From an uncultured beta proteobacterium (GTDB lineage: Bacteria; Pseudomonadota; Gammaproteobacteria; Burkholderiales; Burkholderiaceae_C): 64,000 nucleotides of DNA. This document shows positions 17,943-25,510 of the stretch, one piece after another (the first letter of the stretch is position 1; each line of letters begins with the position of its first letter). The notes below the pieces were generated by a model that worked only from the letters and a program-made list of their open reading frames with translations, ran no database searches and had not been told where the DNA came from. The stretch is taken from NCBI GenBank assembly GCA_903832285.1, contig CAILAY010000090.1:1-64000 (forward strand), read 5' to 3'. The position numbers and the translations under genes are program-made.

Positions 17943-18575
17943 ATGAACGATTCGAAACTCTATTTTCCTGATTGGATTTACAACCCGTTGCCCTATCTCT
18001 ATGTGTCCGTGGGCCTGTACTGCGTCTTCAATCTGCCCAGCGCTGTGGGAATTTTCAGCGGCGTGACCTTGATGTCAGCAGGTGCCGCCATAGGGATGTT
18101 GCGCCACCGACACCGCCAGGTTTCGCATCACGCGCAACGCCGTGCCGGGGACGTTCCCGTGCGGCCAATATTCGAGATTGCGTGGCGCGACCGTCTGGCA
18201 ACAGGGCATCGCGTATTGGATGAAGAACATCGACGACTATTTGATCTGGCGAACAATGCCATCAACGCCGTCTTGAACAATCAGTCGACGCAGACCGTGA
18301 ATCGTCTGCTCGAAGAACTGATCGAGCACATCGTCGATCATTTTTGCACTGAAGAAGCGACCCTCGCCGGGTTGCGGCATCCGCAGTACGCGGCACATAA
18401 GGAAATTCATCAGTCCTTACTCGCCAAAGCATTTCGCTTGCGCGACGGTCTGCCAAGTGGCGGCGAGCCAGTTGCCCGTGAGTTGGTTTCCTTTGTTGCT
18501 TTTGATGTTCTGACCGACCATATCCTCAAGGAAGATCAGAAGTTCTGGAGCACGACCGGGGAACAATCACCCTGA
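17943..18575 (+). CDS. Membrane-anchored bacteriohemerythrin
   Basis: ATG 17943 gives 210 residues; an in-frame TTG at 17916 is an unlikely alternative. Two hydrophobic segments (~16-36 and ~38-53) anchor the N-terminus, followed by a basic loop and a hemerythrin domain from ~76. All seven diiron ligands of bacterial hemerythrins can be placed with the right spacing: His96, His133, Glu137, His152, His156, His193 and Asp198. The protein should bind O2 reversibly at the inner membrane, delivering or sensing oxygen. Membrane anchoring suits supply to a terminal oxidase or protection of O2-sensitive enzymes; which of these applies is unknown. Confidence 0.92.
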   Translation: MNDSKLYFPDWIYNPLPYLYVSVGLYCVFNLPSAVGIFSGVTLMSAGAAIGMLRHRHRQVSHHAQRRAGDVPVRPIFEIAWRDRLATGHRVLDEEHRRLFDLANNAINAVLNNQSTQTVNRLLEELIEHIVDHFCTEEATLAGLRHPQYAAHKEIHQSLLAKAFRLRDGLPSGGEPVARELVSFVAFDVLTDHILKEDQKFWSTTGEQSP

Positions 18576-18736
18576 CGTGCAACCGGGCTCGATGGTCTTG
18601 TGCTTGTCGATCAAAGTTTGTGTCGTAAGATTCACGCGCTTCGATTCTGTGGGAAAACACCTTGCATGGCATAGGGCAGGGGTGGCCAGGAATTGGTTGC
18701 AATCGATCCACCACTGGCCGGTCTCAAGGAGCCGCA

Positions 18737-19078
18737 ATGAATGTAAAGAAACTTGAGGGAGTTCAGCTGGATTTCTGGGTCGCCAAGGCGGCCGGCCTGG
18801 CGACTCAGCAGGAGGTGCCGCTGCCGCAAGAGAGGCATGATCCTGACAGTGGCAAATGGCATCCGAAGACCTTCCACCCATCGATCGACTGGTCGCACGC
18901 CGGCCCTATCGTTTCCAACGAATGGTACGTGATAGAAGACGTTCTGGTGGAATGGTTCGGTCCCGATTGGGCGTACGCCGGCGGCATCACGAATGCTTCC
19001 CTCCTGTGGTTCATGCGCGCCTTTGTCGCCTCCCAGTTCGGCGACGAGGTTGAAGACATTGTCGAGAGCGACGGGTAA
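18737..19078 (+). CDS. NinX-family (DUF2591-type) small protein
   Basis: ATG 18737 follows AAGGAG at good spacing. The 113-residue product has the pattern of chromosomal NinX-like proteins in Burkholderiales: an N-terminal LDFWVAKAAGL helix, a central region with HPSIDWSHAGPIVSNE, and a C-terminal LWFMRAFVASQFGDEVED. NinX was named from the lambda nin region; its biochemical role is unknown. No phage genes surround it, so this looks like a domesticated or widely shared family member rather than a prophage piece. A GGCCAG/CTGGCC inverted repeat lies upstream of the ribosome site. Confidence 0.7.
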   Translation: MNVKKLEGVQLDFWVAKAAGLATQQEVPLPQERHDPDSGKWHPKTFHPSIDWSHAGPIVSNEWYVIEDVLVEWFGPDWAYAGGITNASLLWFMRAFVASQFGDEVEDIVESDG

Positions 19079-19136
19079 TTGCAGCAGTGGCGAAGAATGG
19101 GTGGTGTTCGACCGGCATTCGGCTCGACGCCGCGGG

Positions 19137-19718
19137 TCAAAGCGTCGCTGTTTGCAGCAGTTGCGCGATCACCTGAGGATAGATGAGATGCTCCTGCGTG
19201 AGCACGCGTGCCGCGAGCGTGGCAGCAGTGTCTCCGACAACAATCGGCACCACGGCCTGCGCCAGAATCTCGCCATGATCCAGTTCCGGAGTGACGCGGT
19301 GCACGGTGGCGCCGGCCACCTTGCAACCGGTATCGAGCGCGCGCTGATGCGTGTTGAGTCCGGTAAATGCAGGCAGCAGTGAGGGGTGGATGTTTATGAG
19401 ACGACCCTCATAGTGGCGCACAAAGTTTGGCGTCAGAATACGCATGAAGCCGGCCAGCAACACCAGGCTTGGGGAATAGGAGTCGACGGCGTGCTGCAGT
19501 GCTGCATCAAATTCCTCGCGCGTGGCGAAGTCCCTGTGGTCCACTACTTCCCTGGCCACACCCTGCGCCTGCGCCATGCCGGGTGCATCGGGCCTGTTGC
19601 TGATGACCGCTGCCACACGGGCGCCGAGACGCTCCAGCCAATGTTCGCGCTGTGCCGCACGGATGATCGCCGCCATGTTGGAGCCTGAGCCAGAGATCAG
19701 AATGACGATATTCTTCAT
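19137..19718 (-). CDS. purN: Phosphoribosylglycinamide formyltransferase
   Basis: The 193-residue enzyme transfers a formyl group from 10-formyltetrahydrofolate to GAR in purine synthesis. The start at 19718 gives the typical MKNIVILISGSGSN N-terminus (phosphate-binding loop). The catalytic triad is visible as Asn109 and His111 in INIHPSLLPAF and Asp147 in ELDHGEI. Length is normal. No Shine-Dalgarno is evident before this start. It is divergent from yceH with only 14 bp between the start codons, so its promoter must lie inside yceH. Confidence 0.96.
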   Translation of the reverse strand: MKNIVILISGSGSNMAAIIRAAQREHWLERLGARVAAVISNRPDAPGMAQAQGVAREVVDHRDFATREEFDAALQHAVDSYSPSLVLLAGFMRILTPNFVRHYEGRLINIHPSLLPAFTGLNTHQRALDTGCKVAGATVHRVTPELDHGEILAQAVVPIVVGDTAATLAARVLTQEHLIYPQVIAQLLQTATL

Positions 19719-19732
19719 GAGGAAAAGTTTCA

Positions 19733-20419
19733 ATGACACTGCCGATTTTGACACCCCTGCAGGCGCGTGTGCTCGCTACGTTGATGGAAAAGGCTCGCAC
19801 CGTGCCCGACAGTTACCCGCTCACCCTGAACAACGTGATCATCGGCTGCAATCAGAGAACCAGCCGTGATCCGGTGATGAATGCCGAGGATGCGCAGGTG
19901 CAGGAGGCGTTGGACGCGCTCAAGCAGATGGGGGCGGTGCGTGAGGCCAGCGGTCAGCGTGCTGCGCGCTATGAACACAATTTTCAGCGCACCTATGGCG
20001 TGCCGGAGCAATCAGCGGTTTTGCTGGGCCTGTTGATGTTGCGCGGACCACAGACTGCGGGTGAGTTGCGCATCAGCACCGAGCGCTGGTATCGCTTTGC
20101 CGATATTTCTTCGGTCGAGGGTTTTCTGGACGAATTACAGGACCGCTCAATCGAGAAGGGTGGGCCCTTGGTAGTCAAACTGCCACGTGCTCCCGGTGCC
20201 CGTGAGCCACGCTGGGCACACCTGTTGTGCGGTGCGGAGCATGCGGCGCTGGCGTCGACCGCTGCCGCGTTGCAGGGCGATCCGACTCAGGCGACCGAAC
20301 TGATGCAGCGCGTGGGCACGCTGGAAGACGAAGTACGTTTGCTGCGGGAAACGGTGCAGACGCTGTGCCTGGAACTCGGTGTGCCCGTTCCCATGTCACC
20401 GCCCGGACAGAGCGAATAG
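19733..20419 (+). CDS. YceH family (UPF0502/DUF480) protein
   Basis: The 228-residue product matches YceH from its first residues ([29 protein letters not shown]) through a second winged-helix module ([17 protein letters not shown]) and a C-terminal coiled coil ([18 protein letters not shown]). YceH proteins have tandem winged helices and no established function. AGGAAA precedes ATG 19733. Position next to purN is not informative about function. Confidence 0.93.
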   Translation: MTLPILTPLQARVLATLMEKARTVPDSYPLTLNNVIIGCNQRTSRDPVMNAEDAQVQEALDALKQMGAVREASGQRAARYEHNFQRTYGVPEQSAVLLGLLMLRGPQTAGELRISTERWYRFADISSVEGFLDELQDRSIEKGGPLVVKLPRAPGAREPRWAHLLCGAEHAALASTAAALQGDPTQATELMQRVGTLEDEVRLLRETVQTLCLELGVPVPMSPPGQSE

Positions 20420-20488
20420 CACGGGCGTGCTAGAAACAGCGTCGGTTGGCGCAACGGAACCCGACTTCGTCATGCAGGGGGCAGATAC

Positions 20489-21718
20489 ATGGACTTGAAC
20501 TTCACACCGGAAGAACAACAGTTTCGCGAAGACGTGCGCGTCTGGGTGCGCGCGCATCTACCAGCGGAAATTTCGCACAAGGTGCACAACTCCCTGCGCC
20601 TGAGCCGCGACGATATGCAGCGCTGGGCCAGGATTCTGGGCAAACAGGGCTGGTTGGGCTGGGGCTGGCCAAAGGAGTTTGGTGGCCCGGGATGGAACGC
20701 TGTGCAAAAGCATTTGTTCGAGGAGGAATGTGCACTCGCGGGTGCGCCACGCATCATCCCCTTTGGCCCGGTGATGGTGGCGCCGGTGATCATGGCGTTC
20801 GGCAACGCCGAGCAGCAGCAGCGGTTTTTGCCAGGCATTGCAAGCGGCGAAGTCTGGTGGAGTCAGGGTTACAGCGAACCGGGGTCGGGCTCCGATCTCG
20901 CCTCTGTCAAGTGCCGGGCTGAACGCCAGGGTGACCACTATCTCGTCAACGGCCAAAAAACATGGACCACACTTGGTCAGTATGGCGAATGGATATTCTG
21001 TCTGGTGCGCACCAGCACCGAAGGCAAACCGCAAACCGGCATCAGCTTCTTGCTGATCGACATGAAGACTTCCGGTGTCTCCGTGCGCCCCATCAAACTG
21101 CTCGACGGCGAATGCGAAGTGAATGAAGTTTTCTTCGACAACGTCAAGGTGCCGATTGAAAACCTGATCGGCGAAGAGAACAAGGGCTGGACCTACGCCA
21201 AGCATCTGCTCAGCCACGAGCGCACCAACATCGCCGACGTGAACCGCGCCAAGCGCGAGTTGGAACGCCTCAAGCGCATCGCCAAGGCCGAGGGTCTGTG
21301 GGACGTGGCCGCGGGCGGATCAGAGGCGCTGCGCTTTCGCGACGAAATCGCCCGGCTTGAGGTCGACGTGGTCGCCCTGGAGATGCTGGTGCTGCGCGTG
21401 CTGTCGGCCGAAAAATCCGGCAAACAATCGTTGGACATTGCAGCCCTGCTCAAGATCCGCGGCAGCGAAATCCAGCAGCGCTACAGCGAACTCATGATGC
21501 TCGCGGCCGGCCCCTTCAGCCTGCCTCTCATGCTGGACGCCATGGAAGCGGGCTGGCAGGGGGATCAGGCTGCAGCCGTCGGACTGGGCGGATTTCCGGG
21601 TGGTGATGTGCGGTGCGCGCCGCTGGCATCGACCTATTTCAATTATCGAAAGACCACAATTTACGGCGGATCGAACGAGATACAACGAAATATCGTTTCT
21701 CAGACCGTATTGGGCTAG
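20489..21718 (+). CDS. Acyl-CoA dehydrogenase, PimC-like large subunit
   Basis: The 409-residue flavoprotein begins MDLNFTPEEQQFREDVR and has the usual ACAD signatures: QGYSEPGSGSDLAS (FAD/substrate loop), a middle beta domain, and a C-terminal IYGGSNEIQRNIVSQTVLG. At the site of the classical catalytic glutamate (YEGT in medium-chain enzymes) it has Gly in YGGS. That is normal for PimC-like subunits that work with a second ACAD. The partner gene lies 138 bp downstream. The pair may oxidise pimeloyl-CoA or another dicarboxylic or branched acyl-CoA; the substrate cannot be read from sequence. Confidence 0.92.
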   Translation: MDLNFTPEEQQFREDVRVWVRAHLPAEISHKVHNSLRLSRDDMQRWARILGKQGWLGWGWPKEFGGPGWNAVQKHLFEEECALAGAPRIIPFGPVMVAPVIMAFGNAEQQQRFLPGIASGEVWWSQGYSEPGSGSDLASVKCRAERQGDHYLVNGQKTWTTLGQYGEWIFCLVRTSTEGKPQTGISFLLIDMKTSGVSVRPIKLLDGECEVNEVFFDNVKVPIENLIGEENKGWTYAKHLLSHERTNIADVNRAKRELERLKRIAKAEGLWDVAAGGSEALRFRDEIARLEVDVVALEMLVLRVLSAEKSGKQSLDIAALLKIRGSEIQQRYSELMMLAAGPFSLPLMLDAMEAGWQGDQAAAVGLGGFPGGDVRCAPLASTYFNYRKTTIYGGSNEIQRNIVSQTVLG

Positions 21719-21778
21719 CAGCCCAATGCGCTTGATTCACGATATTTCGTCGTTCGCGGTACGCACCGCTCCCCCTTG

Positions 21779-21795
21779 CCCCCTCCGGGAGGGGG
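21779..21795. repeat. GC-rich hairpin between the two acyl-CoA dehydrogenase genes
   Basis: CCCCCT (21779-21784), loop CCGGG, AGGGGG (21790-21795). There is no T-tract, so it is a poor intrinsic terminator. It may be an intergenic REP-like element or a processing/attenuation hairpin within the transcript. Confidence 0.6.
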
Positions 21796-21856
21796 TTCCA
21801 GATGGATGAATGCAGGCACGAGACAGGCATGACGAAGGCAGATCAAGGAGAGGACG

Positions 21857-22972
21857 ATGGACTTTGAATTTAGTGATGATCAGGAGCAACTGCGTGATGC
21901 TTGCGCGAAGTGGGTTAGCAAAGGCTATACCTTCGAGCGGCGCCGCAGCATCGTCGCGGCCGGGGGGTTTTCGCGCGATGCCTATGGGGAAATGGCAGAG
22001 CTCGGGCTGTGCGGCCTGTATATCCCTGAGGCGCGGGGCGGCTCGGGAATGGGGGCGATCGAGGGCATGGTAGTGATGCAGGAATTGGGGCGCGGCATGG
22101 TGCTGGAGCCCCTGGTGCAGACGCTGATGGCGTCATTGTTACTGTCACTTTATGCCACGCCCGAACTGCAGGAAAACTGGCTGGGCAACATCGCCGGTGG
22201 CAAGAGTCTGGTGGTGCTGGCGCAGCAGGAGCGCAAGCGGCGCTACCGCCTTGAGCAATGCGAGGCTAGCGCCACGCTGGGAAGCGCAAGCTGGGTTCTG
22301 AGTGGGCTCAAGAATGTTGTGCCCGCGGGTGACGCGGCCGACGCCTTCATTGTTCCGGCAATGGCACAGGGCCAACTGGCGCTATTCCTTGTGGAAGCCA
22401 AGGCGCCGGGTGTGACGACGCGCGGCTATGCCACTCAGGACGGCAGTCGCGCCGCTGACCTGCGCTGCACGAATACGCCGGCAGCGTTGCTCACGCTGGA
22501 CGGGCTGGCGGCGCTGGAACACGCAGTGGACATCGGCATTGCAGCCAACTGTGCGCAGGCGGTGGGTGGGATGGATCAAGCTCTGGCCATCACCGTGGAC
22601 TATATGAACACGCGCAAGCAGTTTGGCGTTGCCATCGCCAGCTTTCAGGCACTGCGCCATCGCGTGGCCGACATGAAGATGCAACTCGAACTCGGGCGCA
22701 GCATGAGCTATTACGCCCACCTGAAACTGAATTCCAGAGCGCCTGAGCGCCGCATGGCGATCGCGCGGGCCAAGGTGCAGATGGGTGCCTCCATGCGCTT
22801 TGTGGGGCAGCAGGCGGTGCAGTTGCACGGCGGCATTGGCGTCACTGACGAATACATCGTGAGCCACTATTTCAAGCGACTCACCCAACTCGAGATGGAG
22901 TTTGGCGACAGCTTGCACCATCTGGGTGAAGTGTCGCAGCGCATGCAGGACACGGCCGGCGTCTTCGCCTGA
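21857..22972 (+). CDS. Acyl-CoA dehydrogenase, PimD-like small subunit
   Basis: ATG 21857 follows a strong AAGGAGAGG site. The 371-residue protein has ACAD N-terminal helices (MDFEFSDDQEQLRDACAKWV), a shortened middle domain and a C-terminal VGQQAVQLHGGIGVTDEYIVSHYFKR. It matches the smaller partner in PimC/PimD or FadE-type heteromeric dehydrogenases. With the gene at 20489 it probably forms an alpha-beta enzyme. No hydratase, thiolase or CoA ligase gene is adjacent, so the pathway is open. Confidence 0.9.
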   Translation: MDFEFSDDQEQLRDACAKWVSKGYTFERRRSIVAAGGFSRDAYGEMAELGLCGLYIPEARGGSGMGAIEGMVVMQELGRGMVLEPLVQTLMASLLLSLYATPELQENWLGNIAGGKSLVVLAQQERKRRYRLEQCEASATLGSASWVLSGLKNVVPAGDAADAFIVPAMAQGQLALFLVEAKAPGVTTRGYATQDGSRAADLRCTNTPAALLTLDGLAALEHAVDIGIAANCAQAVGGMDQALAITVDYMNTRKQFGVAIASFQALRHRVADMKMQLELGRSMSYYAHLKLNSRAPERRMAIARAKVQMGASMRFVGQQAVQLHGGIGVTDEYIVSHYFKRLTQLEMEFGDSLHHLGEVSQRMQDTAGVFA

Positions 22973-23008
22973 CTTATCGAGATTTCACTTCGTCGTTCCC
23001 GTGCGCTA

Positions 23009-25474
23009 TCAGGCCGGTACATCCACCGCCATGAGTTGCACCAGCGCGCGACCGACGATGGGGGCCTGATCGATTTCAGTAAGGCGGCCTTCGCGCAGCA
23101 GTTCGACCACTTCGCGTTCGGAGCGCACGAAGGCATCAAAGCCTTCGCGGTTGGTAAACAAGAGTCGGGTGCGCTTCGGACTGATCCAGCTCAGCCGGCA
23201 GCGATGAAGTTGGCTGTTTTCGTTCAGGTAGTCGAACCACATGCCTCGCTTGAGGGACTCAGCCTTGAGCCCGAATTCATCCTTGGGAGGGGTCTGTGCC
23301 TGCGCCACGCGCGCATCCAGCGCGAGCATGGCTTCCTGACCGGCCTGGGCTTCGCGCGCTCGCCGATCGAGTTCCTCTGGCGTGGGCGGCGCCGTTCGCA
23401 CCGCCTGCATATGCAGTTCCATCAGACCGGCCATGAAATCTTCGCGGGCTTTTCCAGTCCAGCGAATCGAGTCCAGCCCAGTTCCCAGACCTCGAATCAG
23501 ATCGGGCAGCACGCGCATCAACTGGCGCCGTTCCTGCGGGCGCGGTGACAATTCGGGTTCGCGCTGGCGACGTTCGATCGCAACCGTCTGCGGCTGGGTC
23601 GACCAGATCAGTTGATCCATGGTGGACAGGGCGTTGTTCCATAGTTCGCGCTGGGTCTGAACTTTCAGCCAGGCCCGGGCCATCACCTCGCGCCACTGAA
23701 TCGTCAGGAACGGCAGCAGTAGCGGCGCCAGCGGCGTTGCCAGTGGCAAGGCATTGATGCGCGCGTGAACCACCTCGTCGGCATGCGAGCGTGCCAGCAC
23801 CAGCGATTCGTCCGACTGCTCCACTTGGGCCACCGGTTCGATCTGGGTTTGCGCCAGTTGCTCTGCCTGGTTCTGAAACTCGGAAAATTCCGCCAGCAGT
23901 TCATCGAACAGGGACAGGTCATCTTCAAATTCACTCAGCGCGCGACGGACCGTCTTTTCGATCTGCAGATAGAGTGGATCCTGCTCGCCCTTTTCAACGT
24001 TCCACGTGACCGAACCATGCGACAGGGCGTCGATCAATTTGCGTGCCGGGTGCTCTGCAGAAGCGAAAAACTCGCGGTCAATCATCGCCGCCTTCAGCGT
24101 CGGGATCTGCAACCGCGCAATGATGACCTTGAGTTGCGCCGGTATCGCTGGATCGGCAAATACGTAGTCGAACACTTCGGCCAGCGCGTCGACCGTGCCG
24201 CGATCGATTTCGGACGCCTGCCTGACCTGAACGTGTTCGCGCATGCGGCGCAGCACGTTGTGCCCGGTGGGATCCAGGGCGTCACCCCATTCGTGGATGA
24301 ATTCGGCACCGCCGTCGATCTGCAAGCCGCCCAGGTAACCCATCAATCCAGGGTCTGCCGGCGCGCCAGCCATGCTAAGGGCGGCGGCACCGCCCGATTC
24401 GCCTTGGGTTGCACCGAAACCGAGCCGTTGCAGGAATTGACGCGCATGAGCCGCGATACTTTGTCCCAGCGGCGCCGTGCGCCCGTGGCCGGGTGGGCCG
24501 GCCGCGCGGGTGAAGCCACCAAATTCCGACGGCATCGCGCCGGGTTGATTGGGTTCGTGGTCGGGCGTCATCGGAAACGGGGTGCCCAGCCCACCGTAGC
24601 TCGTGGCGGGACCGCTGTGGGCAAAGTCGGGGTATCCGCCGTAGCTGGACTGTTGGGCACTGTTCGGGAAGGCTCCGTAGGCGGACGAGACTTGGTCCGA
24701 GTCGAAGCTGCCGGGTTCGGAGTTAGGGACAAAGCCGCTTTGCGTGTTGGCTGATTTGCGGATGCGATGCTTGGTTTTGACAGAGACACCCGCCTGCGAC
24801 AAGGTGGCAATCATGTCGTCATAAAGCGGCGCCAGATCAATGCTGTGCTCGGGCGAAAGAAAAGCCAGCAGGTCGGTGCATATCTGTTCGTCAAAACTGC
24901 TTCGTTTCCAACCGAGCATCAGTGCCCGCACCAGAATCTCCGGTCGAAAGGGATTTGCGCTCAAGGGCATCACCTCGCCCGACAGCAGAGTGCCAAGGAG
25001 CTGGTTGAGCGTTTGCAGGGCTGCCTCGTAGTGGCTATTGAAGCGTTGGGCGACCTGGTCAAGCGACAGCAGCTGATCCATTTCGGCAGCATCGATCAGC
25101 GTCAGGGTCATGCCGTCCAGCGCGTTGGCCGGACTGGTCGCTGCCGCGCCGGTTTGAGGACGTGCGGCCTGCGCCACCCGCACCTCTTCTTGCAGTGTTT
25201 CCTTTAGAGCGTCCTGATAGATACTGGTGGGAGCAGCCGTCTGCTTGTCCAGCAGGAAACTCTCGGAGCGCCAGCGATAAGCGTCGGCCGCGGAGTGGGC
25301 ACCGCTCTGGGATGCCATGTCCAGCAAACGCTCACTCATCAGACGCAACTGGATCACTTCATTGCGGCCAAAATGGGTCAGCGTCTTGGCCATCAGATTG
25401 CGCATGATCGCGCGCACCTGGGCTTCGGCGTTGCCTGCCGGCGTCTGGAGCGTAGCTTGGGGGCGGGAGATCAT
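23009..25474 (-). CDS. DUF1631 family protein
   Basis: The 821-residue protein is soluble, helix-rich and without signal peptide. It carries the DUF1631 hallmarks: an early MSERLLDMA helix region, a central IARLQIPTLKAAMIDREFFASAEHPARKLIDAL segment, and near the C-terminus GMWFDYLNENSQLHRCRLSWISPKRTRLLFTNREGFDAF, which resembles a small beta-barrel such as PilZ. DUF1631 proteins are found in beta- and gammaproteobacteria and have no settled function. A diverged paralogue lies immediately upstream on the same strand (25511-27970), 36 bp away, so the two are probably co-transcribed. Confidence 0.9.
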   Translation of the reverse strand: MISRPQATLQTPAGNAEAQVRAIMRNLMAKTLTHFGRNEVIQLRLMSERLLDMASQSGAHSAADAYRWRSESFLLDKQTAAPTSIYQDALKETLQEEVRVAQAARPQTGAAATSPANALDGMTLTLIDAAEMDQLLSLDQVAQRFNSHYEAALQTLNQLLGTLLSGEVMPLSANPFRPEILVRALMLGWKRSSFDEQICTDLLAFLSPEHSIDLAPLYDDMIATLSQAGVSVKTKHRIRKSANTQSGFVPNSEPGSFDSDQVSSAYGAFPNSAQQSSYGGYPDFAHSGPATSYGGLGTPFPMTPDHEPNQPGAMPSEFGGFTRAAGPPGHGRTAPLGQSIAAHARQFLQRLGFGATQGESGGAAALSMAGAPADPGLMGYLGGLQIDGGAEFIHEWGDALDPTGHNVLRRMREHVQVRQASEIDRGTVDALAEVFDYVFADPAIPAQLKVIIARLQIPTLKAAMIDREFFASAEHPARKLIDALSHGSVTWNVEKGEQDPLYLQIEKTVRRALSEFEDDLSLFDELLAEFSEFQNQAEQLAQTQIEPVAQVEQSDESLVLARSHADEVVHARINALPLATPLAPLLLPFLTIQWREVMARAWLKVQTQRELWNNALSTMDQLIWSTQPQTVAIERRQREPELSPRPQERRQLMRVLPDLIRGLGTGLDSIRWTGKAREDFMAGLMELHMQAVRTAPPTPEELDRRAREAQAGQEAMLALDARVAQAQTPPKDEFGLKAESLKRGMWFDYLNENSQLHRCRLSWISPKRTRLLFTNREGFDAFVRSEREVVELLREGRLTEIDQAPIVGRALVQLMAVDVPA

Positions 25475-25510
25475 GGCGCGATTTCGGATCGATGGAATCA
25501 GTGCGGGTTT

